NCBI GenBank assembly: GCA_002914845.1
Contig: JXTC01000170.1
Coordinates: 298,589-362,588, forward strand
DNA: 64,000 nt
Direction of reading: 5' to 3'
DNA from: Trema orientale
Taxonomy: Eukaryota; Streptophyta; Magnoliopsida; Rosales; Cannabaceae
Below, in pieces: positions 28,273 to 44,035 of the stretch. Both the position numbers and the translations under genes were made by a program. The notes under the pieces are model-generated. The model was not told the DNA's origin and made no database searches. It was given only the letters and a program-made list of their open reading frames with translations. Position 1 is the first letter of the stretch. Each line of letters opens with the position of its first letter.

Positions 28273-30568
28273 TTAGCCTTTTGTTACAAATTGTTTATGA
28301 GGAAGTGCTCTCCAACCAATATCTCGCCTGTAAAACCCACCTGGCCAGTTAATTTGTTCAACAGCTTGGTATGCTCGATCCCTGGCCTCTTCAAGGTCTC
28401 TTCCATGAGCAGTGACCCCAAGAACACGCCCCCCAACAGCAACAAAGTTGCCCTCTGAGTCTAAGGCAGTTCCAGCATGAAACACCTTGACAGAAGGAGC
28501 AACATGCTCAGCTTCTTCAAGGTTTTGGATGACAGTTCCCTTCTCGTAGGAACCGGGGTACCCTTTACTTGCCAATACCACCACCATGGCTGACCCAGGG
28601 GACCAGCTTAAAGACACCTCACTTAGCTCTCCTCTGCAAGCAGCAAGCAGCAACTGTGCCAGGTCAGACTCCAACCGTACCATCAGCACCTGTTGATACA
28701 TCATGACAGAGAAAGTATGCCACAAAAATTAGATCTGCAGACAAAGAAAATCTTGCTGCTTGATAAAAACTTCTTCTAATTCGTATTGTGGCGGCAATAC
28801 GAGATAGTCCCAAGCTCATAATCATGCAATAGAACACAAGATAGTCAGCAGCATTTCTGCTTGCCATATTGGAAGAGAGTATTCAAATAGTCTTTGTCCC
28901 AACCGACAACACAATCAAAGATTAAGCTCATCCCAACCCCAACAGAAATGAGCTAAGTACTTCTTAAAAAACTAGAGCAACTATTATTTCACCAACTAAC
29001 CAAATGACGAATAATAAATCACGAAACAGCATTCTAATGTGTCCAACTGTTTGATAATCTTAGGCCTTAAAAGGACACCGACCATCTTAAATGGATATCT
29101 ATGGAGAGAATGTTCACTGACCTGACACTCTGGATCTCCAAACCGCACATTGTATTCAATTAGCTTCGGTAAGCCAGACTTCTTCTCAATCATAAGACCA
29201 GCATATAGTACCCCAACAAACTTGCAACCCTCAGCTGACATTCCTTTCACCGTAGGAAGAATTATAGACTTCATAACCAAATCCTGAAGCTCTTTCGTCA
29301 CGATGGGTGCCGGAGAGTATGCCCCCATGCCACCCGTATTGGGGCCTGTATCACCATCTCCAACTCGTTTATGGTCCTGAGCAGATTCCAGAGGAACAGC
29401 ATTCTCCCCATCCACCAATGCAAAGAAGGACGCTTCTTCTCCTTCCAGATACTCTTCAACAATAACACGACAACCCGCCGAACCAAAAACTCCTTGCACA
29501 AGCATCGAATCGACAGCTTCGTAGGCCTCCTCTAGTGTCATAGCTACAGTAACCCCTTTCCCTGCAGCTAGCCCATCTGCCTTAATAACTATAGGTGCCC
29601 CTTGCTGTTGTACGTATTGCTTAGCAGCGGATGGGTCTGTAAATGTTTGATACTGCATTAATCAGAAACTTGCATTACCAAGAAACTCTTCCATGAAACA
29701 TGTGACACAGAATGGAAAAAACAGTGCAAAGATCAAAACCTTGGCCAAGTAATTGCTAATGCAATCAAAATTTCAGGTAAAAGAATGATTCAAGAAAGCA
29801 AAACAAACCTTAGCAGTGGGAATCCCATACTTGTCACACAAACTCTTCATGAAGTTCTTTGAGCCCTCCAAAGCAGCAGCCTCCTTCGTGGGTCCAAAAG
29901 CAGGGATTCCAGCGTTGCCCAGATCATTTACGAGCCCAGAAACGAGAGGGGCCTCCGGTCCCACGACGACGAGCCCCACATTCCACTTGCGGCAGAAGGA
30001 GACCACAGCGGAGCTATCAAAGACGTCGAGGTCGGGGATACAGGTGGCGTCATCGGAATTGGAAATCCCGGCATTGCCAGGCGCGCAGAAAACGGCGTCG
30101 CAGGAAGGGGAGCGCTTCAACGCGTGGCAAAGCGCGTGTTCCCTGCCCCCTCCACCAATTACCAGAACCACCACTCTTTCAGCTGCACCATAACCAAACA
30201 TAAAACCCTTTCCTTTTTTTTTTTTTGAGAAAAAGAAAAAGAAAAATCAAAAAGAGAAAGAAGAAAAATTGAAGGGTTTTGCGAAGAAAAAGTTGTTAGG
30301 CATAATTACCAGGAGAAGTAGTAGAAGTAGTTGTAGGGTGGGCCTTAACGGAAACAGAGGGGTGAGATTTCCGGGCGGAGCAGTGGAAGTTGAGAAGCGA
30401 TGATGAGGCGTTGAGAGAGTGAGGATTGGGAGAAGTGCGATAACGGATGGCGGAGATGGAGCGGAGCGGAGATTGGAAAAGGGATGGTTTAAAGGAGTGA
30501 AGAGTGTGACTGGTGCTGTGGAGTCTGAGGCAAGCAGCTCCGCCGAGGCTGAAGGTGGCGCATCCCAT
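28273..30568 (-). CDS. PUR2: Phosphoribosylamine-glycine ligase (GARS), plastid-targeted
   Basis: Four exons: 30568-30310, 30182-29809, 29652-29122, 28689-28273, in phase, 526 aa. It catalyses step two of purine synthesis: 5-phosphoribosylamine plus glycine plus ATP gives glycinamide ribonucleotide. Residues 1 to about 85 are Ser/Thr/His-rich and look like a plastid or mitochondrial transit peptide. The N-domain has [11 protein letters not shown] (about 94-104) and [10 protein letters not shown]. The ATP-grasp core has [47 protein letters not shown] and [12 protein letters not shown]. The C-domain has the usual GYPGSYEKG and HAGTA motifs. It is monofunctional, as in plants and bacteria, and length matches plant GARS. 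Everything conserved appears present. Confidence 0.96.
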
Positions 30569-32692
30569 TATTATTTGTCTTTTTAATTTCCAGAAAAAGC
30601 AGCTATGCTCTGCTCTGCTCAGTTCTCTCCTCTTCTGCCTGGGAAGAGATTCAGAGAAAAGTTGAGCAAGGAGGACTGGACTGGACTGGACTGGACTTTG
30701 AGATTGAGATTGAGACTCAGACTGATAGGAATGTGGTGTTTTTCAAACGGCCCCTTCCCTTTTCATCTTTTGGAGGGTTTAAGCTTTTTAAGGGTTTTAT
30801 TTCTTTCTTCGCAATCGCAGATCACTACATAAATACAATTTTTTAGCTTTCAGTTTTAACCTCCCCAAATTATATTAAATAATATAATATATATATAAAT
30901 AGGGCAGCAGGATTGGTAGGTATTTTTTCTTTTTTTATTATGGATGCACATTTTTTTATAGTAAAAAATAAGAAAAAAAATAGCATTAATGATACATATT
31001 TTTTTACTTATCTCGTTATAACCGTTGAATCACATCTACAAGATCATCCAATGACTAAAAAAAAATTTACTTAAACTGAATTGGCAACCATATATAAATA
31101 ATATTTATTTTTCATAACTTATTATGATTTCTTATGACAAACCAATTTTTTAGATGTAAAGAATGAAGGGACAATGAATTTATTACTTGTGTGAAAGCAG
31201 GGGAAAAAAATAAATAAAAGAAGAAAATTTTTTTGCTATAAGGAATTTAAAAATAAAGTAGGATCAGCCTAATGCATTAAAAATATTATATAAATTTTTT
31301 TTTAAAAAAAAACTAAATAAGATAGTGAAAAATTAGATAAAGACAACAGGTTTGTTTTTTGGATTTGTTTTTTAACCTCAACATGAGGTGAGAGAAAAAA
31401 GGAACATGAAATGAGAAGAAATATGTAACGAAGACTCGCTACCCTTGAGGCCATGATGGTAGGCCAACTGCCAACTGCCAGCGTAAGATTATTAACTTTC
31501 TTTTCATAGTTTTCGGAACTTCATCCTCATTATTATTTTTTGATTGTTTTTTGTTTTTTTTATTTAATACATAGGATAAATATTAGTGATGTATTGTGAA
31601 GAAAAAAAACAAAAAGAAGAAGAGTTGCAGAAACGTACCAAGAAGAAGATGAAACTTGAAACTCTAATTAACGTTGCGATGTTACTCTGATGGTTTGGTT
31701 ATCTAAAATTGAGTCAGTGCAAGTACTGAGTAGTGAACCTTTTGCTGCTTTAAAAAACATCATGGCGTGGGAAGAAAGCTGCATACCAAAGGTAAGTCTA
31801 TGCATACAAACTGTGTGCCACTGCCACCCTCTGTTTTATTTACGCCCCCAGTTAAACTAAATTTATTTTATATCTTTTCGAATAAATAAATAAATCAACT
31901 AATTTTTCTGCTACTTCTCCTTGCAATTGGGCCGTGAAAATAATGTTGCTGTCTCATAGGGCCCAATACGCATCAATATGCGTCATTTCTAAGAGAGAGA
32001 GTGGCTTTCATGGTCGATGTTCTACTTGTGGACTTCTTTCTTAAAGGTGCGTTCAAAAATCGGATGTCAAAATTCCAATTTATTAGGCTCCCACAGTTCA
32101 TAGAGATTTTGCCTAATTGGTTTTGTTATCTCTGCCCATTCTGCAATCTCCCTCGCTGGGTTGCTTGCTAATTGCTTACTGCTAACACTGGTCAAAACAA
32201 TCGACTGCATCAGTTATCGACTCCCGTTGTATACATACAAATAATGCTGTTTTTGTTTTTGTCTTTTTTTTTTTTTTAATATTCTCTTCGTTCAGATCCA
32301 GCGTATATACATACATATATAATAACAGATGCGTGCATTTCATACGTTATCTACGTATATAATGCGGAATTGGACGTTCAAGTTCTCAACTGCCACGCAT
32401 GAGCAATAATTGTATATCATATCTTTCATCCTACCAAAGTCGCCGGAGCTGGCAGTCAGGGTAAACATACGCGAGAATTCATACTTGTCTATTAATAAGC
32501 ATACAAGACCACCTTCATCTTCATCCGCATGCATACACAAAACTCAGATTTTCTATACTACCCTATGAAATCTTTTTGCAACACTCTTTTCTCACAGGAA
32601 ACAAATAACAAGGGAGAGGGAGTTCTACATCTATCGGTGAGATACCAGATTCACACGGGGCGGCGCAAGCAGAAGCAGGAGAGAATCACATC
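30569..32692. other. Spacer between GARS and the shaggy-like kinase
   Basis: 30569-30840 is the probable GARS promoter and 5' UTR, with a (GGACT)n repeat near 30677-30697 and a (GAGATT)n repeat just after. 30902-31089 is a MITE. 31100-32250 is AT-rich with nothing recognisable. The last 300-400 bp are presumably the kinase 3' UTR. Confidence 0.45.
30902..31089. mobile_element. MITE family 2, copy upstream of GARS
   Basis: The left end gggcagcaggattggtaggt and the inverted right end GGTTGCCAATTCAG match the two ends of the 24983-25211 element. It is embedded in tatataaata on both sides. The centre carries aaccgttgaat and atcatccaatgac, the remnants of the family palindrome. Confidence 0.6.
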
Positions 32693-36182
<3,490 letters not shown>

Positions 36183-36724
36183 AAAGTAATATGTGTCTAA
36201 TATCCTATATAGGCCTTGAATGCTGATGATGATTGTGTATTGCAAGTGCAGACCATAGGCTTATTCTCTACTTGCGTCTCCCTTGCCCTTCCCCTTCCCA
36301 TCCAACCCTCCACCTTCCTAAATACCAATAAATCAAATACAATTTCTATTTCTAATTTCTAAATTATAATATATGAATCTGCAATGGGTAATTTTGGCAG
36401 ATCTACTCCTAAATTACTATTACATCACATTCGATAAACAAATAAAATTGACAAATTAAAAAAAAAAAAAAAAAAAGCAGCAGCAGCAGCAGCGAAAATC
36501 CAAAACCCAAACGTCTAAAAAATAAATGAAAAAACAAGATTGAGAGTGAGAAAAATTGAGACCTGGAAGAATTTGAAAGAGGATTCAACTTGTTGAAAGA
36601 GGAGGTAGCGCATTTTAGCCTGCCCCGCTGCAACCCCTAAATTTCCGATATTAAACAAAATTGAAACAGACTGCGATTGATCCCCCGGAAAACCGTGAAC
36701 TCTAACCTCTACTCTCACAATTAT

Positions 36725-36725
<1 letters not shown>

Positions 36726-36757
<32 letters not shown>

Positions 36758-37080
36758 ATTAATTTGTTTGGAGCAGAAAAATCAATAAGAATAAGAATAA
36801 GAAGAAGGAATAGATAGATAGATAGATAGAGTCTTGACTATAGAGAGAGTGGTTTTGGGGCGATTGATTTTGAATAGGAAGCAAATAGCAATAGCAAGCA
36901 AGCAAGTTGCTTTTTGTTTTGGTAGAGTAGACAGAAAGAGACAACTACAATTAGTATTATTAGTATTAGTATTAGTATTAGTATTAGTATTAGTAGTAAG
37001 TAAGATACCAAAATACAATTACGCATTTTCAACTCTACTTTTTTGGCTTTCACTTTACTCTCTCTCTCTCTCTCTCTCTA
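36726..37080. repeat. Cluster of microsatellites upstream of the kinase
   Basis: (ATT)n at 36726-36758, (GATA)n near 36812-36830, (TATTAG)n near 36953-37000 and (CT)n at 37058-37080 lie within 360 bp, in the probable promoter or first intron of the shaggy-like kinase. Confidence 0.9.
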
Positions 37081-38314
37081 GTCTCTGCTGTGCACTATAT
37101 ACTTTACTGGACTCTTCTTTTTTATACTTTTACATATTTTCACGCGCTATTTTTTTAAATGTCCTTTCTCTCTGTCCCATATAATTATTTTTATATTACT
37201 CGCCTTATAATTTAATCCGTATATGTTAATATAGTATCTACTCGACTCAATTCTATAATTATTTTTTTAATCGATTTAACTACTCATAGTATTTTTTTAT
37301 TTTTCTTTTTTGATTTATCCCTTTTAATAATTTAATTTTTCTATATTCACGTACCATTTTTTTCCATTATTAAAATTAGTAGTATTATTTAAATATTTAA
37401 TCAAATAAATTCTCAAAAAAATATTTAATTAAATAATTAAATAGCGTGAGAAAATCAATCTAGTATAGCTAAACAGTATCATGGCTATCACTACTTATTA
37501 ATTTATTTAGTTCCGTGAAAGGAAAAAAATGACTATTAAATTTTATCAATCCTAAAGTGCTAATAATAAATCTTATAAGCAATGTAAAAATAATTTACCC
37601 AAACCTAACTATTTTCTTAGTAAAACTGTATGTACAAATATTAATTTTCCACCACTAACGTTTTCTGGCTTAATATCTGTAATAATTATCTCAAAGTCTT
37701 AAGATCTTTAATTTATTAGTATAAAAATTAAATAAAAGCTTAATCTAATTCTAGTTTGACAAGTTTCTAGTAGTCACGGCCTTTAATTTCCAACATGTTT
37801 AACAGCAGTCTATGTAACCGATCGTCTGTCCCTTTTTTTTTGTGTGTGTGTGTGTGAATTTTATTGTAGTAAATTAGTCGTTACTGTTGCTACTAGATGT
37901 AAAGAATAATTAATTGTTTAAAAAAATGGCAAATTTGTCATAAGATGAGAAAGATAAATATGATCTCTCATTTCACTGGGTAAAGAAAACTAGAGAAATA
38001 TAGTAAGAGGGGCCATTTTAGGTAAACCAGCAGATTCAATAAGATAAGGTTCCTCATTCAAAAAATAATAATAATAATAAGATAAGGTTCCTCTTCTCTT
38101 CATGTAAAGTGGTCGATTGCTTTTTTACCTTATTATTATTATTATTTTTATTTTTCGATAATGAAAGGGAATGGACTCAATGAAGATAGCGCTTTGCATG
38201 ACGACGTTGACAGTTTTATTATTAGACCAATAAGAAGATGCCACTTGGCCTCATCTATAGCGTAAACAGTTGTTACTTGTTAACCACATGTTATCGAGTA
38301 GGTGTAAGTATTAG

Positions 38315-38463
38315 GAGCAATGTTATAGGACAGCAGCGGTGTTAGCACCATAATAACATGTTTGTTGGATGATTTAATTAATAAATTGGGTTTCACATCA
38401 GTCTTATCTGAATTATAATTATGATATTAGCCAATGATAAACTGACACATCATAACATTATTC
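38315..38463. mobile_element. Mutator-like MITE with 9-bp target repeat, copy 2
   Basis: A 149-bp element starting GAGCAATGTTATAGGAC and ending CATCATAACATTATTC, flanked by identical AAGTATTAG at 38306-38314 and 38464-38472. The interior (gatgatttaattaataaatt) matches copy 1 at 13702-13874. Confidence 0.88.
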
Positions 38464-39559
38464 AAGTATTAGTGGTGTTTAATACACATGCTATGATATT
38501 GAATAATTATAATTAATAAAATAGATTTTACATGAGTCTTATCTCACATGTAATTATAATCATTTTATAACAAATTACCACATATTTGCCAGTGTTGTGG
38601 TGCCTATAACTTTATTATTTTCCAATCGCATACATATGATATCACATAGTAGTAGGACCCACTCCAATTTACCTCCTTTTGACACGTCATCTAGGTCAGT
38701 CCAATATGGGCCATCTGTGCCATCCCTTCTGTTGTCTTTTGGCCACTTAATGATCAATCTCCATTGGATTATAGCCATGCCCACAAACCCATCTCTTTCT
38801 TCAGTTTCAGTTTCAATTTCAATTTTCTTTTTTATTTTTAGAATTCACACTCAATCTTACCTTACCTCTTTCATACATAATTCAATTGGTAAGAAAATTC
38901 GGATGAAAAAGGACAATTGGAGTTCAGTCAAATGCATCCATATTCAAATGATCAAACGTAGCAAAAAAAAAATAAATAAATAAATAAATAAATGAGTGCT
39001 GAATTTTGACTTTCGAAAATGAAAATTGGTAATGATTTTTTGGGAGACCATTTATCTTAATTCGGGGAAAGAAAAAAAGGAATGAGAATAAAGAAAAGGA
39101 ACTAAGCTGATTTTAGCATTATGAGATGGGACCTACTTCATTTTTGGGTGATTGGTTTTTGTTGAACTTTATTGTGCACGCCTCATGTGCAAAGGCTAAA
39201 ATGTTTAAGAAATATAGCTAGCTGAATATTATGATGATTAGAAACATTAGGTGGTCCTCAACTATATGCATGCCCTTACTAGTACTAACTATTCATTCTC
39301 AACCTTTCGGTTCTTATAAATTGCAAAGCCTAATACTAGGGTCGGTATAAATAAAACTATATAAAAATAAAATGGAATAAAGCACAATAGAAAAGAACTA
39401 ATAAGATAATGTTAAAGGCAGCCTATATTAGATTATATCATGATATAGATTATTGGACAATACAATTTCAATCAGAACAAATTTACAAATGGATCCATTT
39501 GTACAGTTGAATAGAGAATTGAAAGAAAAAGATTGAACCATCATAAAGGAAAAAGGTAT

Positions 39560-42500
39560 TCAGATTCCTATGGCGTCAAGGAGTTGAGAGTGTTGAGAGA
39601 CAGAAACTAGTGAATTGGCAACAATGGCTCCACTAGCAGCAACCGCAGGGACTCCAATGCCAGGGAAAGTGGAATCCCCACAACAGTAAAGCTGAGGGAT
39701 AGGAGTTGCATGCCCTGGAAAGGAGGCTTTACCAGCTTGTATGGCTGGTCCATATGTTCCTCTATTTCTCCTAAGAAATCTTTCATGTGTCAATGGAGAT
39801 CCAACTAACTTCACCTCACACTTTTCGCGGCTAAACCCGGGACCAACTGCACGTTCCACTGCTCTCCACATAACCTGATTTGCAAAAGTTTCAAAAGCTT
39901 TAATGCTTGTCAAAAAAAAANGTTTTTAAAAAAATATTTAGAAAAATACTATTTTTTAAAATAGTAACTAGTTTCTGGTAACCAGTTTCTGTAACCAAAG
40001 ATATTTATAACTGGTATATAACTAGTAACCAGTAGCCAGTTTCTTGAAACCGGTAATCAGTACCTATTTTAAAAATGGTATTTTTCTAAATATTTTTTAA
40101 AAAGTGATATTTTCCTAATAAAAACCGTACGAAAATTAGAAAAAAGTCTGGCTTCCGTATATTTGTAATCTTTTTTCGGTTTTTATAGGTATAAGTATTA
40201 GAAACCCTAGAAAAAAAAGAGGAAAAAGAAAAAAAAAAAAAAAAGGCAAAAAGAGACCATGGTTTGATTGATAATACATTAATCTTAGCGCAAAGAAAAG
40301 AAGTTTATGTGACTCAATTGAAAATCAAATGTTTGTAGTTCGTGTTCAACTTGGCTAACTTCATTAGTTCAGATGCGAAGAAAGCATATCTTTCATCAAT
40401 GGAATGGAAACAAATATAAGAAAGCATATATTTCATCAGTGGAATGTTAACAAATGTCAGCAATTGAATTTAAGTACCTCTGATCTCTCGGATTTGAGAT
40501 TTTTGTACTCTGCGCTTCGACGATCGAGTCCTTTCCAGAGTTCATAAGGTTCAGTTCCTGGCAGATACGCATGTAAAACATGTTTCCCAGGTGGTGCAAG
40601 GTCGGGACTAAGTACACTAGGTACGGATATCAAAACAACATTTTGATCAGCATCAACTCCTCTATCCCAGTCATTGACAACTATATGATGAATTCCCAAG
40701 TCCTTGCTTATGCCCTGGTTGATAACTCATATGTAAAACACAAATACTCCAATACTCCAATACTCCAATATGGCATAATTTAATGGCAATTGTACTAAAT
40801 GTCAGTTTATAAGATATAACTCACCTCTGCATCAAAACCCAAATGGAGATGCATGAATGATTCACATTGTGGAGTCGTGTTAACGCTGTCCACGTATGAC
40901 TTTGGAACAACATCTCTAGGTAATAGTTTCAGAGTATCCCACATAGATGCATTGCTAACAACAGCCTTTTTAGCACGTATAAACTGCAGCATAAATGGTT
41001 CTGCAAATGTTAGAATAGATTATTGACTATATCCAAAGTATGTTGAAAACTTGAAATTACTTACTCGACCGCTTCTTAGCTTGACTCCAGTGGCTCGGCC
41101 ATTTTCAACCACAACTTCTTCAACATGACTTCCTAGAGAAAGCCGTCCACCAAACTTCTGCATTCCTCTTACAAGAGCCTCAACAATAGCCGCACTTCCA
41201 TGAAGAGGGTACTCGAGAGAGCAACCTGGTTTGTACCATTCTGCAAACATGTAAATCTGAAAATATAAAAGAACAACAGGGCAATGTTATCTCAATTCTC
41301 ATGGATGAAGAAAAAGAATATAATTTGAAAAAGAAACATAAAAGAGAAGATACGACAAACATCAAGGTACTACTGAGGTAAGTAACTGTCACTTTATGCT
41401 AAGGCAGATGCACATTAAGATATCAAGTTGCTATAAGATTTGTTGGCTCTATAAAGAAAAAGACAATAAAGATTAATGGTATGAAGTGAAACGAGCATCA
41501 TACTGAGAGTCACAATATTACAGCTCAAGTCCTTATTAACCCATGATGCTGATTCCACAAGTAAGCAGCACTCAAATGTACATTTTCATAGCAACGATAT
41601 ATTTAAGAAAAAAAACAAGCAACGTTTGCAGTATTTTCACTCGAGGAAAGAAAAAAAGTGCTCAATGTGATAGGCGGCATAGGACGCACATGGCTAAAAC
41701 CAGGCTTTTTAACAGTCACTTGCCAAGTATAGACACAGAAATTCAAGAAATATGTTTGGGACTTAATTCGTAATAGTTACCATCTCTGCTGAGAGAATAC
41801 CATTAGATTTCACCCCAGCAAGCAAGAATGCCAGCAAATCCACCCAGTTCCTAATAAAGGGGTCTTTTAGTCCTAATGAGTCAACAATTTCTGAGAAAGG
41901 CCGTAGCAGCTTTGTAGCACCAAGAGCACCCTGAGGTCCCATTTCGATGAAAGATTTCAGGAGTGAGGGAGTGTATCTGGCCGCAGCAGTTGAAAGTACT
42001 CCCCAATCCCCTCTGATGGATAGAGGAGGCAGAGCCATTGCGGCTGCAGATAGTGGAAGAACTGCATCCTGTTGAAGAGTTGCATCTTGCATATGAGAAA
42101 TAACGAAGCAACAAGTAAGATTTTTGTGCAGACAATGTAAACATATATATTTTTTTAAATCTATATGCATTATGCCAGGCTAACTCTCCTATTTTTACAT
42201 TGCAGAAGTAAGTCATGCATGAATTAACCATTACACACTTAAAACTACATAGTAAACACAAGACGAAGGATTTTAAAATATATAAATTAAAAGATACCTT
42301 TATTTTTTTCAGGCATATGATAGAAAGAGTAATTTACAAACTATATACTTACCAGCAGCTGTTGCCATTCTCGAACAGCATTAGGACTTGCATGTTTCTC
42401 GAGGTCCTGAAATGGGAATATAATATCTAAGTCAGTAATTTCGATTTCCCCTTTTCTTTTCTAAAAGAGAAAAAGATTGCAATACTAAAGAGGTTAGAAT

Positions 42501-43415
42501 ACTAATATGCTTCAGTAACTAAAATGTAAGAGCTAGTTTGATCTGAAGTTGACTCCTAAGATAACTAATCAAGTAATACATTTCCCAGTAAAGCAGCTAA
42601 AAATGGATAGTAAGCCAGGATAAGGCAAAGAGTCGACCTTGAAGAATTCAGTGGGGCCAATGCGAGACAAGAATTCACCTTCGGGGACGTAAACCATCCA
42701 TGAATCGTAAGAGGCACATGGAATTCTCTCACCTAACGCATCTAGAACCTGAAATTTATGAGGAATTTCCTAAAATTTGGCAGGTAATATATTCATTCCA
42801 TCTACAGAAGAAAACACTGGAAGTAAGCAATTACTGTTTACTAGTCTCAGGCTAATTAATCAAATCTGTTCAGCACCAATAAATAAATAAATAAACAAAA
42901 GAAAAGTGCAAAAACAGAAGGAGTATATGTATCATGTATGTATGTAAGGAGAAGTAACTAGTTACTTGGGCAAGAGGGTTAGCTTGAGGACCTCTGGATT
43001 GAAAGCCAGAGAACAAAGAGGGACCAGAGTCGAATTTATAGCCTTTGATATCGAAGGAGTGAGCAGCACCGCCTGGTATATCATTGCTTTCCACAACTAA
43101 AACATCTTGCTGGTACCTGGCTAAGAGCCCACCACAACAGAGTCCCGCAATACCACTCCCGATTACAACAACGTCGGCTTCTGGCTTCCCTGGGAACGCA
43201 GCATTACCATTATTCTTCTTCTCTTTCAAAGCGACAGCCCCACTCCCGCTTGAGGCTGAGGAGGGCTCTTGACCGTTGGAATTGCGCGCCAAAATGGGCT
43301 TCCTAAGGTAGGCCTTTGCCTTTGAGGATTTGTGGTTTTGGGTGGGAGGGAGAGAATAAGAACTGGGAAATTGGACAATCTTTGGATTTGGAACAACAAC
43401 AACACACGTTGCCAT
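39560..43415 (-). CDS. Carotenoid isomerase-like FAD oxidoreductase (At1g57770-like)
   Basis: Eight exons: 43415-42966, 42748-42638, 42406-42353, 42068-41781, 41256-41065, 40983-40825, 40714-40478, 39874-39560, in phase, 601 aa. The first ~75 residues are Ser/Lys-rich and look like a plastid transit peptide. A Rossmann FAD motif, VVVIGSGIAGLCCGG, starts at about residue 82 with G86, G88 and G91, and an acidic residue ends the second strand (VLVVES). The C-terminal FAD contact, YCCGDSTFPGIGVPAVAASG, is complete. This is the phytoene-desaturase/CRTISO superfamily. True CRTISO converts poly-cis-lycopene to all-trans-lycopene; this sequence is nearer the CRTISO-like paralogue At1g57770, whose substrate is not settled. 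The last intron (39875-40477) carries a MITE-like hairpin and an N. Confidence 0.93.
39922..40115. mobile_element. MITE-like hairpin in the last intron of the isomerase-like gene
   Basis: The arm tttttaaaaaaatatttaga followed by aaaatact pairs with the inverted right arm ttttaaaaaatatttagaaa followed by aataccat, about 45 bp. The interior is made of aaccagtttc/gaaactgg words in both orientations. An unresolved N at 39921, after a run of A, marks the left edge, so the true end may be misassembled. Confidence 0.65.
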
Positions 43416-43433
43416 GAATAGTGATTGTTGAAG

Positions 43434-43503
43434 ACTGACTGACTGACTGACTGACTGAAGAAGAAGAAGAAGAAGAAGAAGAAGAAGAAGAAGAAGAAGA
43501 AGA
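43434..43503. repeat. (GACT)n and (GAA)n microsatellites in the isomerase-like 5' region
   Basis: Six GACT units followed by about fourteen GAA units lie 20 to 90 bp upstream of the start codon, so probably in the 5' UTR, where they would be read as TTC repeats on the sense strand. Confidence 0.9.
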
Positions 43504-43727
43504 GATGTTGAGTGAGTCTTTTTTATGGAAACCGAAGACCTTTCTCAGTTTGACCTCCGCTGCTCTGCTCTCCGCCTCTCCCTCACCTCACTTTCGGGTG
43601 CTGCTAATGCTAATCAGTGGACTTTGTAGTGTTGTGGAGGCAGCCACGTTACCACTCCCACCATCTCTGTTTTATAGTCCACCCAGTACCATCTCCTCTG
43701 CAGCCAATGTTTTCTCGACCGCGACAT

Positions 43728-44035
43728 AAAAACGACAGTAGCATGGAAAAACGATATATCCTGAAAAATAAAATAAAATAAAAAAAGCTGACGACTGCAC
43801 AGAGAAAACGACAACATTTTGAAATACGACAACATTATTTTAAAACGACATTACATGGAAAGCGACGAAAATGACTGGAAAACGATATCGACAGGCACAG
43901 AAGCGAAAATGATGAGCCGTATAACATGAGAAACGAAAATAAACTGAGACCTCCTTCCAAACTTGAAAGCGACAAGAAACGGACAATAACGTGAAAAAAC
44001 GACATCACATGCAAAAATGACAAAACATAACATAT
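43728..44035. repeat. Degenerate acgac short-repeat array
   Basis: About 300 bp in which aaaacgac(a/g) recurs every 15 to 25 bp (gaaaacgacaacat, aatacgacaacat, aaaacgacattacatgg and so on). It lies upstream of the isomerase-like gene. A shorter relative is at 50084-50215 beside a copied 5' fragment of the same gene. Confidence 0.7.

Larger units (their letters stand above)
36183..39559. other. Spacer between the kinase and the isomerase-like gene
   Basis: 36183-37100 is the kinase leader and promoter and is microsatellite-dense: poly-A/GCA near 36457-36492, (ATT)n at 36726-36758, (GATA)n near 36812-36830, (TATTAG)n at about 36953-37000 and (CT)n at 37058-37080. A 5' UTR intron is likely but not proven. 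37100-38300 is AT-rich with nothing clear. 38315-38463 is a MITE with a degraded relative at about 38473-38612. The remainder holds no recognisable gene. Confidence 0.5.

Noticed and set aside
30912-31100. Possible gene or ncRNA upstream of GARS
   Set aside because: The segment is a MITE copy with no open frame.
39875-39913. N-terminal extension of the last isomerase-like exon (KAFETFANQ)
   Set aside because: Joining the exon at 39874 directly to RSE restores the conserved SERSEVMWRAVERAV segment; the extension is intronic.
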